Below are positions 43,895 through 53,323 of a stretch of 64,000 nt of DNA, one piece after another. The DNA is from Streptomyces diacarni (GTDB lineage: Bacteria; Actinomycetota; Actinomycetes; Streptomycetales; Streptomycetaceae). Below the pieces are notes generated by a model. It was not told the DNA's origin, did not search any database, and worked only from the letters and a program-made list of their open reading frames with translations. The DNA is taken from NCBI RefSeq assembly GCF_003323715.1, contig NZ_QOIN01000055.1, positions 62,001 to 126,000 of the forward strand. The letters are read 5' to 3'. Position 1 is the stretch's first letter. Every line of letters begins with the position of its first letter. A program made the translations under genes and the position numbers.

Positions 43895-44701
43895 TCAGCC
43901 GGCGGCGGGGTCGAGAGGGACGGGCCAGTGGCGGGAGCGCAGCAGCGCTTCGGTGCCGCCGTCGGCGCACAGGACGGTGCCCACGCAGAACGACGCGGCG
44001 GGGGAGAGCAGGAAGCGGACTGCCGCGGTGACCTCCGCGGCCCGCCCCGCGCGGCCCAGCGGAACCGGGTAGGCGGCCATGCCGTCCGCGGTCAGCGGGT
44101 CGGTGCGGCCCGCCGCGGTCATCGGTGTGTCGATGAGCCCGGGCGCCACCGCGTTGAGCCGGACGCCGCTGCCCGCCCACGCGTGGGTGCCCGCGTGCTC
44201 GCGCACGTACCAGGCCAGTGCCGCCTTCGTCGCCGGATAGGTGGCCACGCCGCCCGCGCGGTCGGCGAGGGCGCGCGCCTCGTCCTCGTCCCCGGCCAGG
44301 CACGCCGTCGCCAGCCCCGTCGGCCAGCCGGGCTGGCACGTCGCCGAGTTGGAGGAGACCAGCACGGCCGCGGGGCCGCGGGACGAGCGCAGGAGCGCGG
44401 GCCGCAGCCCCTCCAGGAGCCGTACGGCGCCGAAGTGGTTCACCGAGACCATCAGCGACCCGGGGCGCCCTGTGGCCGCCGCGAGACCCGCGAAGGGGAC
44501 GAAGCCGTCGAGGGCACCGTCCGGGAGGAGTTCGCCGATCCGCCGCAGCGCCGCGCGGCGGCCGTCGTCCGTCGCGAGGTCGGCGGTCACCTCGGCGTGG
44601 GCCAGGTCGACTCCGATGACGCGGTGGCCCTCCTCGCACAGTTCGGCGGCGAGTGCGGCGCCCATGCCGGAGGCGGCGCCGGTGACGACGTAGGTGGACA
44701 C
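43895..44701 (-). CDS. Short-chain dehydrogenase/reductase
   Basis: A 268-residue Rossmann-fold oxidoreductase. The cofactor motif TGAASGMG (about 7-14), a VDLAHAEVTADL segment, active-site Ser in VLVSSNSA and YPATK (Tyr and Lys of YxxxK) are all present, followed by RLNAVAPGLIDTPMT. Acidic VD after the second strand suggests NAD(H) preference. This is the type that oxidises or reduces hydroxy-acyl or hydroxysteroid substrates. The GTG at 44701 follows GGAGGG. It lies downstream of the FadD19-like gene on the same strand and could be co-transcribed with it. Confidence 0.9.
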   Translation of the reverse strand: MSTYVVTGAASGMGAALAAELCEEGHRVIGVDLAHAEVTADLATDDGRRAALRRIGELLPDGALDGFVPFAGLAAATGRPGSLMVSVNHFGAVRLLEGLRPALLRSSRGPAAVLVSSNSATCQPGWPTGLATACLAGDEDEARALADRAGGVATYPATKAALAWYVREHAGTHAWAGSGVRLNAVAPGLIDTPMTAAGRTDPLTADGMAAYPVPLGRAGRAAEVTAAVRFLLSPAASFCVGTVLCADGGTEALLRSRHWPVPLDPAAG

Positions 44702-44719
44702 GGTTGCGGCCCTCCGGGC

Positions 44720-44884
44720 TCAGGCGACGGGATCGACCAGCGCACACCTGCTGCGGCCGTAGCCGGCCAGCAGGCACATGCCGCACGGTACGCAGGCCGA
44801 CCGCACGGTCTCGCCCGCGCGTTCCACCTGCCGGGACGCCGCTTTCCGCCTCCGGTTCGGGGCGGTCAGCGCGTCGCTGACCAG
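44720..44884 (-). CDS. Candidate 54-residue Cys-rich protein (CTG start)
   Basis: An open frame with strongly GC-biased third positions (about 88 percent), ending ACVPCGMCLLAGYGRSRCAL plus a short tail, i.e. C-x2-C-x2-C-x10-C. A CTG at 44884 is preceded by GAGGAGG with 7 nt spacing and overlaps the end of the FadD19-like gene by 19 nt. No ATG, GTG or TTG is better placed. It could be a small metal-binding or ferredoxin-like peptide of the operon. The non-standard start and small size keep confidence low. Confidence 0.35.
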   Translation of the reverse strand: MVSDALTAPNRRRKAASRQVERAGETVRSACVPCGMCLLAGYGRSRCALVDPVA

Positions 44885-46506
44885 GGGGCCGCCTCCTCGG
44901 CCGTGCGCCGGGCCCAGCGGTAGTCGGCCTTGCCGCTGGGGGAGCGCTGGACGAGGTCGCAGAAGACGACCGTGCGCGGCACCTTGTAGCCCGCCAGCCG
45001 CTCGCGCGCGTGCGCGCGCACGGCGTCGCCGGTCAGCGCCGCGGCGCCGGCCCGCAGCTGGACGACGGCCGCGACGCGGTTGCCCCAGCGCTGGTCGGGG
45101 ACGCCCGTCACGAGGGCGTCGTAGACGTCGGGGTGCGACTTGAGCGCCTCCTCGACCTCCTCGGGGAAGACCTTCTCCCCGCCGGTGTTGATGCACTGCG
45201 AGCCGCGCCCCAGGACGGTGACGACACCCGCCTCGTCGACGGTGGCCACGTCGCCCAGCAGCACCCAGCGGGCGCCGCCGGCCTCGAAGAACGTCTCGGC
45301 GCTCTTGGCGGGGTCGTTGTAGTAGCCGAGCGGAACGTGGCCGCGCAGGGCGATGCGGCCGGTGCCGCCGGGTGGCACCGGCTCGCGGGTGGCCGGATCC
45401 ACCACCGCGGTGCCGTCGTTGACGGTGAGGCGGAAACCCTTGCCGGGGCCCGAGTCCGCCGTCGCCGTGCCGTTGAAGCCGGACTCCGAGGAGCCGAAGT
45501 TGTTGAGGAGCAGGGCGTGCGGCACCAACCGCGCGAACTGGTCCCTTACCGCCTCGGAGAGGATCGCGCCGGAGCTGGAGACCGCCAGGAGGGAGGAGCA
45601 GTCGGTGCCCCGCAGCGGTCCGGCGAGGGCGTCCACCAGGGGGCGCAGCATCGCGTCGCCGACCAGGGAGACCGCCGTCACCTTCTCCCGCTCGACGGTG
45701 CGCAGCACCTCCTCGGGGGCGAACTTGCGGTGCAGCACCACCTTCTGCGCGTAGTTGAAGGCGATGAGGAGGGTGAGCGTGGAGGTCCCGTGCATCAGCG
45801 GGGGAGTGGGGAAGAAGACCAGGCCCTCGCCGCCCGCCGCCGCCCGCTCGGCCAGTTCCTCAGGTCGGCCGACGGGCTCCCCTGTGGGCGCCCCGCCGCC
45901 CAGCCCGGAGAAGAAGAGGTCCTCGGCCCGCCACATCACACCCTTGGGCATGCCGGTGGTGCCGCCGGTGTAGATGAGGAACAGGTCGTCGGCCGAGCGC
46001 GGTCCGAAGCCCCGCTCGGGTGAACCGGCCGCCAGAGCCTGCGTGTACGGGACGGGGGCCAGGGGCGGTTCGGGTGCTCCCCGCGGTGCCTCCCCGACAC
46101 GCACGAGGTGGCGGAGTGTCCGGGTGTGCGCCAGGGCGCCCGCCACCCGTGCGGTGAACTCGCCGTCGAAGACGAGCGCGACCAGGTCGGCGTCCCGGTA
46201 GAGGTAGGCCAGTTCGTCCTCGACGTAGCGGTAGTTCACGTTGACGGGAACAGCACGGATCTTGAGGCAGGCCAGCAGGGTCTGCACGTATGGGACACCG
46301 TTGTACAGGTGCAGTCCGACGTGGTCGCCCGCGTGGACGCCGCTGTCGGCGAGGTGGTGCGCGAGGCGGTTGGCCGAACGGTCCAGCTCGGCGTACGTCA
46401 GTCTGCGTTCCTCGCCCGTGCCGGGGTGGTCCAGGTGGACCAGCGCCTCGCGCTCGGGAACGGTGTCGGCGATCGACTCGAACAGGTCGGCAAGGTTGTA
46501 CTCCAC
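44866..46506 (-). CDS. Acyl-CoA synthetase, FadD19-like (sterol side-chain type)
   Basis: A 546-residue ligase closely resembling mycobacterial FadD19, which activates the C5 side-chain carboxylate of cholestenoate-type sterols. Shared stretches: VNVNYRYVEDELAYLY, LIYTGGTTGMPKGVMWRAED, GRGSQCINTGGEKVFPEEVE and SPSGKADYRWA with the catalytic Lys. The GTG at 46506 has GGAGGAG six nt upstream and gives the family's N-terminus (VEYNLADLFE), so I prefer it to the ATG at 46521. It is divergent from an EchA19-like gene, as fadD19 is in M. tuberculosis, and a KstR-type box lies between them. Confidence 0.9.
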   Translation of the reverse strand: MEYNLADLFESIADTVPEREALVHLDHPGTGEERRLTYAELDRSANRLAHHLADSGVHAGDHVGLHLYNGVPYVQTLLACLKIRAVPVNVNYRYVEDELAYLYRDADLVALVFDGEFTARVAGALAHTRTLRHLVRVGEAPRGAPEPPLAPVPYTQALAAGSPERGFGPRSADDLFLIYTGGTTGMPKGVMWRAEDLFFSGLGGGAPTGEPVGRPEELAERAAAGGEGLVFFPTPPLMHGTSTLTLLIAFNYAQKVVLHRKFAPEEVLRTVEREKVTAVSLVGDAMLRPLVDALAGPLRGTDCSSLLAVSSSGAILSEAVRDQFARLVPHALLLNNFGSSESGFNGTATADSGPGKGFRLTVNDGTAVVDPATREPVPPGGTGRIALRGHVPLGYYNDPAKSAETFFEAGGARWVLLGDVATVDEAGVVTVLGRGSQCINTGGEKVFPEEVEEALKSHPDVYDALVTGVPDQRWGNRVAAVVQLRAGAAALTGDAVRAHARERLAGYKVPRTVVFCDLVQRSPSGKADYRWARRTAEEAAPWSATR

Positions 46507-46671
46507 GGCGCGCTCCTCCATGCCCGGGCCCCGGCGTACGTGCTCGGATCGGCGTACGGCGTTGGTGCGTTCCCCCGCGCGTGGCGTCCGGTGCTGCTCG
46601 CGGCACCGTGCGTCCGGCGCTCATCAGAGCACCGGGGCGCGGAGACGGGAAGGGGCCCGGCACAAGAAATA

Positions 46672-46684
46672 TGACGGCCTGTCA
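46672..46684. promoter_or_regulatory. Palindrome TGACGGCCTGTCA in the divergent promoter region
   Basis: TGAC-N5-GTCA, followed by AAAA and CTCTT, lies about 100 nt before the EchA19-like start. It resembles the element at 39377-39391 in symmetry and flanks. It is a candidate site for a second regulator of the island. Confidence 0.4.
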
Positions 46685-46713
46685 GAAAACTCTTGAAGTC
46701 CGCGCTCCGCTAC

Positions 46714-46727
46714 TGCAACCTGTTCCA
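46714..46727. promoter_or_regulatory. KstR-type operator between FadD19-like and EchA19-like genes
   Basis: TGCAACCTGTTCCA matches all fixed positions of TnnAACnnGTTnnA. It lies 46 nt before the EchA19-like start and about 208 nt from the divergent FadD19-like start, so it could control one or both promoters. Confidence 0.65.
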
Positions 46728-46772
46728 GGTCCGCGAGGCCGCGCCTCGGCCCTGGAGACAGGAGGCCCCACG

Positions 46773-47573
46773 ATGGGCGGCACCGAACATCTGTCCGTGG
46801 AGCGGGTGGGGGCCACCCTGGTGCTCACCCTCAACCGCCCCGAAGCCAAGAACGCCCTCTCCCTGGCCATGCTCGTCGGGCTCTACGACGGCTGGCTCGA
46901 AGCCGATGCCGACGACGCCGTACGCTCCGTCGTCCTCACCGGCGCGGGCGGCACCTTCTGCGCCGGCATGGACCTCAAAGCGCTGGCCGGCGACGGGATG
47001 GACGGTCAGCAACACCGCGCCCGCCTGCGCGACGACCCCGACCTGCACTGGAAAGCCATGCTCCGGCACCACAGGCCGCGCAAACCCGTGATCGCGGCAG
47101 TCGAGGGCCACTGCGTGGCAGGCGGCACGGAAATGCTCCAGGGCACCGACATCCGCGTGGCCGGCGAGAGCGCCGTCTTCGGCCTCTACGAGGTACGCCG
47201 CGGACTGTTCCCCCTCGGCGGCTCCACCGTGCGGCTGCCCCGGCAGATCCCGCGCACCCACGCCCTGGAGATGCTCCTGACGGGCCGCCCCTACAGCGCC
47301 GCCGAAGCCGAACACATCGGCCTGATCGGACGAGTCGTCCCCGACGGGACCGCGCTGGACGCCGCCCTGGAGACCGCCGAACGCGTCAACGCCTGCGCCC
47401 CGCTGGCCGTCGAGGCCGTGAAGGCCTCCGTCCACGAGACGTCGGCCATGACGGAGGAAGAGGGGCTCGCCGCCGAGTTGGAGCGCGGCTGGCCCCTCTT
47501 CGACACCGCCGACGCGCGGGAGGGCGCACGCGCCTTCGCCCAGAAGAGGCAGCCACGCTTCAAGCGGGCATGA
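46773..47573 (+). CDS. Enoyl-CoA hydratase, EchA19-like
   Basis: A 266-residue crotonase-fold enzyme hydrating 2-enoyl-CoAs. Oxyanion-hole and binding segments are visible: NRPEAKNALS, GAGGTFCAGMDLKAL and AAVEGHCVAGGTEMLQGTDI, followed by ESAVFGLYEVRRGLFPLGGS and RLPRQIPRTHALEMLLTGR. The similarity to M. tuberculosis EchA19, a sterol side-chain hydratase, extends to the C-terminus (GARAFAQKRQPRFK). The ATG follows AGGAGG. It heads an operon: the downstream DUF35 gene begins 38 nt on, or overlaps if an upstream ATG is used. Confidence 0.9.
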   Translation: MGGTEHLSVERVGATLVLTLNRPEAKNALSLAMLVGLYDGWLEADADDAVRSVVLTGAGGTFCAGMDLKALAGDGMDGQQHRARLRDDPDLHWKAMLRHHRPRKPVIAAVEGHCVAGGTEMLQGTDIRVAGESAVFGLYEVRRGLFPLGGSTVRLPRQIPRTHALEMLLTGRPYSAAEAEHIGLIGRVVPDGTALDAALETAERVNACAPLAVEAVKASVHETSAMTEEEGLAAELERGWPLFDTADAREGARAFAQKRQPRFKRA

Positions 47574-47611
47574 CGGCTCCTCTCCCACCCGGCACACCGG
47601 AAAGGATCCTC

Positions 47612-48565
47612 ATGGACGACGTGCTGACCGCCCCCATGGTCGTCGAGTTCCCCTTCACCCGCTCGCTCGGCCCCGTCCTCAGCGCCTTCCTCACCGGCCT
47701 GCGGGAGCGGACCGTCCTGGGCGTCACAGCGGCGGACGGCCGCGTGGTCGTACCGCCCACCGAGTACGACCCCGTCACGGCCGAGGAGATCCGCGACCTG
47801 GTGGAGGTCGGCCAGAGGGGAACCGTCACCACGTGGGCGTGGAACGGCGCCCCCCGCAGGGGACAGCCGCTGGCGCACCCGTTCGCCTGGGTACTGGTCC
47901 GCCTCGACGGCGCGGATACCGCCCTTTTGCACGCCCTCGACGCACCCGAGGGACCCGACTCGGTCACCACCGGCATGCGGGTGCGCGTCCGGTGGGCCCA
48001 GGAGCGCACCGGCGCCATCACGGACATCGCCTGCTTCGAACCCGCGCCCCACGACACCCCGCTCCGAGGCCGGCCCACGTCCCACCCCGGGACGTTCGCC
48101 GAGCCCGTCACCTCCCTCGTCGCCGCCGCCCGCCTCGACTACACCTACTCGCCAGGACGGGCCCAGACCCGCTACCTCAACGCCCTCGCGGAACACCGCA
48201 CGAAGGGCGAACGCTGCCCCGAGTGCCGCAAGGTCTACGTGCCGCCGCGCGGCGCCTGCCCCACCTGCGGGGTGGCCACCGGCGAACAGGTCGAGGTCGG
48301 CCCGGCCGGCACGGTCACCACCTTCTGCGTCGTCAACATCAAGGCCAAGGGCCTGGACATCGAGGTGCCCTACGTCTACGGGCACATCGCCCTCGACGGT
48401 GCCGGACTGGCGCTGCACGGCCGCGTCGCCGGCATCCCCTACGACCAGGTGCGCATGGGGCTGCGCGTCGAACCGGTATGGACCGAGGGCGGCCGCCACC
48501 CGGACCACTACCGGCCCACGGGCGAACCCGACGCCGCCTACGAGACCTACAAGGAGCTGCTGTGA
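47612..48565 (+). CDS. DUF35 OB-fold protein with rubredoxin-like zinc ribbon (Rv3521-like)
   Basis: A 317-residue protein made of two OB-like halves. The second half begins with the zinc-ribbon CPECRKVYVPPRGACPTCG (about residues 202-220), then a strand-rich OB fold (TVTTFCVVNIKAKG). In the sterol pathway such proteins bind and activate Ltp-type aldolases or thiolases (ChsH2 DUF35 with Ltp2). Mycobacterial Rv3521 occupies the same position before two ltp genes. I chose the ATG at 47612 because GGAAAGGA precedes it; an ATG at 47570 overlapping the previous stop is possible. The stop overlaps the next GTG by 4 nt. Confidence 0.87.
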   Translation: MDDVLTAPMVVEFPFTRSLGPVLSAFLTGLRERTVLGVTAADGRVVVPPTEYDPVTAEEIRDLVEVGQRGTVTTWAWNGAPRRGQPLAHPFAWVLVRLDGADTALLHALDAPEGPDSVTTGMRVRVRWAQERTGAITDIACFEPAPHDTPLRGRPTSHPGTFAEPVTSLVAAARLDYTYSPGRAQTRYLNALAEHRTKGERCPECRKVYVPPRGACPTCGVATGEQVEVGPAGTVTTFCVVNIKAKGLDIEVPYVYGHIALDGAGLALHGRVAGIPYDQVRMGLRVEPVWTEGGRHPDHYRPTGEPDAAYETYKELL

Positions 48566-49742
48566 CCAGCACGGAACCCGACCCCGGCCAGGTCGCCGTC
48601 GTCGCCTTCGCGCAGTCGCGCCACGCGCGCGCGACCGAGGGGCTGTCCGAGGTCGAGATGCTGCTCCCGGTACTGCGCGACGTACTCGGCCAGACAGGAC
48701 TGTCCACCGGCCAGATCGACTTCACCTGCTCAGGCTCCTCCGACTACCTGGCGGGCCGCCCCTTCTCCTTCACGATGGCACTCGACGGGGTGGGCGCCTG
48801 GCCGCCCATCGCCGAGTCCCACGTCGAGACGGACGGTGCCTGGGCGCTGTACGAGGCCTGGGTGAAGCTCCTCACCGGCGAGGCGGAGACGGCCCTCGTC
48901 TACTCCTACGGCAAGTCCTCAGTCGGCGACCTGCCCGAGGTCCTCACCCGCCAGCTCGACCCCTACTGCCTGGCGCCCCTGTGGCCCGACTCCGTGTCCC
49001 TGGCCGCGCTCCAGGCCCGCGCGCTGCTCGACGCGGAAGCGACCAGCGAGCGCGAGCTGGCCGGTATCGCGGCACGCAGCCGCGCCGCCGCGGCCGACAA
49101 TCCCCACGCCCAGGTGCGCGGCACCTCCCCGGACGCCGCCACCCTGCTGGCGGACGCCTACGTCACCCAGCCGCTGCGCCGACACGACCTGCCGCCCGTC
49201 AGCGACGGCGCGGCCGCCGTCGTGCTCGCCACAGGGCGCACCGCGCGCCGGCTCACCTCACGCCCCGCCTGGATCCGCGGCATGGACCACCGCATCGAGG
49301 CGCACAGCCCGGGCGCACGCGACCTCACCCGCTCGCCCTCGACCCGGCTTGCCGCCGAACACGCAGGCCTGTTCGACCCCGGGGCCCCGCCCGTCGACGT
49401 CGCCGAACTCCACGCGCCCTTCACCGCGCAGGAAGTGGTGCTCCGCGACGCGCTGCGGCTCGGCGAGGGCACCGCGGTCAACCCCTCGGGCGGCCCGTTG
49501 ACGGCCAACCCGGTGATGGCGGCGGGGCTCATCCGCATCGGCGAGGCCGCGGCACGGATCGCCCGCGGCGAAGCCCGGCGCGCCGTCGCGCACGCCACCT
49601 CGGGGCCCTGCCTCCAGCAGAACCTCGTCGCGGTCCTGGAGTCCGACGGCCCTGCCGAAGACGGCTCCGCCGCAGGAGGCTCCGCCGAAGACGGCCTCGT
49701 CAAGGACGGCTCCGTCGAAGACGGCCAAGGAGGAGAAGGCGT

Positions 49743-49746
<4 letters not shown>
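48562..49746 (+). CDS. Thiolase-fold lipid-transfer protein, Ltp4 (Rv3522)-like
   Basis: A 394-residue thiolase-superfamily protein. TCSGSSDYLAGRPFSF, HVETDGAWALYEAWVKLLTG and the C-terminal NPSGGPLTANPVMAAGLIR follow the Ltp4 pattern. The nucleophilic Cys of true thiolases is replaced by Asp in the ETDGAW stretch. Such SCP2-thiolase-like proteins can act as retro-aldolases with a DUF35 partner, which is encoded immediately upstream. The last ~35 residues are a repetitive Gly/Asp/Ser tail encoded by degenerate repeats (about 49650-49740), unusual for the family. Start and stop overlap the neighbours by 4 nt. Confidence 0.87.
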
Positions 49747-50942
<1,196 letters not shown>

Positions 50943-51062
50943 CCCGGCCCGGGGCCGGACCCGGCTGCCTGACTGCTTGCAGAGAACACACGCCACCGCC
51001 TCCTCCCGCTGGCGTAGGCTCGGCGGGTCAGCCCGAGAAGCGAGGACGGCGAGGACACGATC

Positions 51063-52586
51063 GTGGCGCTGTGGGAGCGGGAAGCCGAATTCGCCGCCAT
51101 CGAGCGGCAACTGGCCCGCTTGTGCGCCGCCTCCCCGAGCACCTGTGACGACGGCCGGGCCCGGGTGCTCGCCCTGACCGGAGCCACCGGGCTCGGCAAG
51201 ACCGCGCTGTTGCACGAGACCGCCGCGCGCGCCTCGGCACGCGGGTGCACCGTCCTGTACGCGCGCGGCAGCGAGCAGGAGCAGGAGAGCGGCTTCCACG
51301 TGCTCCGGGCCCTGTGGGAGCCGGTGCTGCCCCTGCTCGACGCGCACGCGCGGGGCGGCGGCACCGACCTCGCCGCCGCGGCCGTCGGACTGAGCGCGCC
51401 GGCGTGCGCCGTCGGGCCTCCCCCGCACGCCGTGTACCGGGCGGTCGACCAGCTCGTGGCCCGTCTCGCCGCTCACCTGGCCGCGCGCGCCGCCCCGCTC
51501 GTCGTCCTCGTCGACGACGTCCACTGGGCCGACCCCGCGTCGTTGGCCTGGCTCACCCGCTTCATACCGCGCGCGCCGACGCTGCCCCTGCTGTGCGTGA
51601 TCGCCTATGACTCGCGGGACGGACGCCCGGGCCTCGCGGAGCTGCGGAAGGCCCCGGGCGGAGCCCAACAGGTGCACGCACTGGACGCGTTGAGCGCACA
51701 CGCCGTGGACGCCCTCGTGCGGGCCGCTTTCGAGGGCGGCCCCGAGGAGCCCCTCTTCGGTGGGGAGACGTCCTTCGCGCAGGAGTGCCGCACGCTGACG
51801 GCCGGTAACCCGCTCGCCGTCACACGGCTGCTGGACCGGGCCGGGGAGGCCGGCCTCAAGCCGCACCGTGACAGTCTGCCGCGGCTGGCCGAACTCGCCC
51901 CGACGGTGTGCGGGCCCGGCTTCCACGAGCACCTGCAGGGTTTCGGGCCCGACTGCGTACGGCTGTGCTGGGCCGTCGCCGTCCTCGGCGCCGCCGCCAC
52001 CCTCCCCCTCGCCACCCGCGTCGCAGGGCTCGGTGCGCAGGCCGCCCGCCGCGCGGCCGGCACACTGCGCCGCGCACAGGTGCTCGACATGCCCCCGCGC
52101 GCACCGGACGGCACCCCGCCGGCCGCCGAGGAGGCGGTGTGCTTCACCCACCCCTCGTTCGCGGGCGAGGTCTACCGCGCCATACCCTCCGGCCTCCGCA
52201 CGGCCCTGCACGGTCAGACGGCCGCCACGCTCGCCCTGACCCGCCCTGGCCACCTGGCGAGCGCGCACCATCTGCTGGAGGTCCACCCCGACGCCGATCC
52301 CACCGTGGTGGCGGAGCTGCACCGTGCCGCACGCGCGTACGCGAGGGCGGGCGCACCCGAGGCCGCGCACCGCTGCCTGGGCCGCGCGCTCAGCGAGCCG
52401 CCCGCCCGCCAGGACCGTCCCCTGCTGCTGTACGAACTGGCCTGGGCCGCCCTGCGCTCCGGTGCCCCTGCCGGCGCGGTCCACCACCTGCGCGCCGCTC
52501 TCGCCGAGCCCGACTGCGACGCCCCTGTGCGCAGGCGGGCCACCCGCCTGCTGGCGCTCGCCGAGCGGCGGTCCGCCGACCGGTGA
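51063..52586 (+). CDS. AAA ATPase resembling the N-terminal part of a LAL regulator
   Basis: A 507-residue protein. The P-loop GATGLGKTA (40-48), Walker B LVVLVDDVHWAD (about 145-156), the sensor-like LTAGNPLAVTRLL and the winged/helical stretch after it match LuxR-type large ATP-binding regulators (STAND class). Those proteins are 850-1000 residues and end in a LuxR HTH; this one stops after a few TPR-like helices and no HTH follows in any frame. It may be a deliberate short paralogue or an old truncation. The GTG start lies close to its upstream region; no operon partner. Confidence 0.82.
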   Translation: MALWEREAEFAAIERQLARLCAASPSTCDDGRARVLALTGATGLGKTALLHETAARASARGCTVLYARGSEQEQESGFHVLRALWEPVLPLLDAHARGGGTDLAAAAVGLSAPACAVGPPPHAVYRAVDQLVARLAAHLAARAAPLVVLVDDVHWADPASLAWLTRFIPRAPTLPLLCVIAYDSRDGRPGLAELRKAPGGAQQVHALDALSAHAVDALVRAAFEGGPEEPLFGGETSFAQECRTLTAGNPLAVTRLLDRAGEAGLKPHRDSLPRLAELAPTVCGPGFHEHLQGFGPDCVRLCWAVAVLGAAATLPLATRVAGLGAQAARRAAGTLRRAQVLDMPPRAPDGTPPAAEEAVCFTHPSFAGEVYRAIPSGLRTALHGQTAATLALTRPGHLASAHHLLEVHPDADPTVVAELHRAARAYARAGAPEAAHRCLGRALSEPPARQDRPLLLYELAWAALRSGAPAGAVHHLRAALAEPDCDAPVRRRATRLLALAERRSADR

Positions 52587-52721
52587 CCTCTGCGGCGATC
52601 CCTGCCCGAGGCCGCCGCCCGAGGACCCTGCCGGAGGCCGCCGCCCGAGGGGGCCCGGAGGTGGGGCGTGACGGGACAAGGGGGCAGCGGAAGCGCGGTA
52701 TCGGCCACGTACTATTGCGGC

Positions 52722-53219
52722 ATGTCGTTCCTCCGCCGCCGCAGCGCCTCCGTGCCCGCAGGGCCGGACTTCGATGTCCTGGCCATGGACCCGTCCGACT
52801 GGCCGGGGAATCTCGGCGCGGGCCTGCTGCCCGCGCCGGACGGCACCTGCCAGGGCGTCTTCCTCCGCTACGACCTGTTCGGCGGCCGGGGACCCGCCAT
52901 GGTCATCGGCAACCTGCCCGAGGGCTCGCCGGCGCGGGAGATCGACGAGGGGGACGTTCCGTTCGAGGTGGCGCAACTGCTGTCCGCGCTGGAGAACGAC
53001 GAGCACGTCGAGGTCGTCGGCTCCGAGGACGACCCGGTGATGCACGAGGACAACCTGCTCATCGTACGTCGCGTCAAGCTGTCGGAGGACCGGATCTCCT
53101 GCGTCCAGTTCGACCGCAGCGACGGCGTGCTGGTCACGATCGCCAGCTGGGACCGTCCCATCACAGGCGACCTGTACGCCCTTCTCAAGCCGCTGCCCGC
53201 GGAGATGTTCCAGCAGTAG
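52722..53219 (+). CDS. Conserved protein of unknown function
   Basis: A 165-residue acidic soluble protein with no recognised domain. It alternates strands and short helices (VLAMDPSDWPGNLGAGLLPA, GVFLRYDLFGG, DNLLIVRRVKLSED, ISCVQFDRSDGVLVTIASWD), suggesting a compact alpha/beta fold. I took the ATG at 52722; a longer frame starts at 52668. It is monocistronic and ends against a long-stem structure facing the amidase gene. Function unknown. Confidence 0.72.
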   Translation: MSFLRRRSASVPAGPDFDVLAMDPSDWPGNLGAGLLPAPDGTCQGVFLRYDLFGGRGPAMVIGNLPEGSPAREIDEGDVPFEVAQLLSALENDEHVEVVGSEDDPVMHEDNLLIVRRVKLSEDRISCVQFDRSDGVLVTIASWDRPITGDLYALLKPLPAEMFQQ

Positions 53220-53236
53220 CGCACGTCCTCCGTGCG

Positions 53237-53317
53237 GCGGCAGGCCCGCAGGTGAGGCGAGAGGCGCCGCCGACCCGGATCGCCCGCGCGGGCGGCGGGC
53301 CGTGCCGGGCCTGCCGC
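53237..53317. terminator. Long stem-loop between convergent genes
   Basis: GCGGCAGGCCCG (53237-53248) pairs perfectly with 53306-53317 across a ~57-nt loop that itself contains the palindrome GCCCGCGCGGGC. It lies between converging genes and probably helps terminate one or both. Confidence 0.55.
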
Positions 53318-53323
53318 GTTGCC

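Noticed and set aside
52587..52721. Possible LuxR HTH remnant after the AAA ATPase
   Set aside because: All three plus frames were read. They give Arg/Gly/Pro-rich sequence without an HTH pattern.
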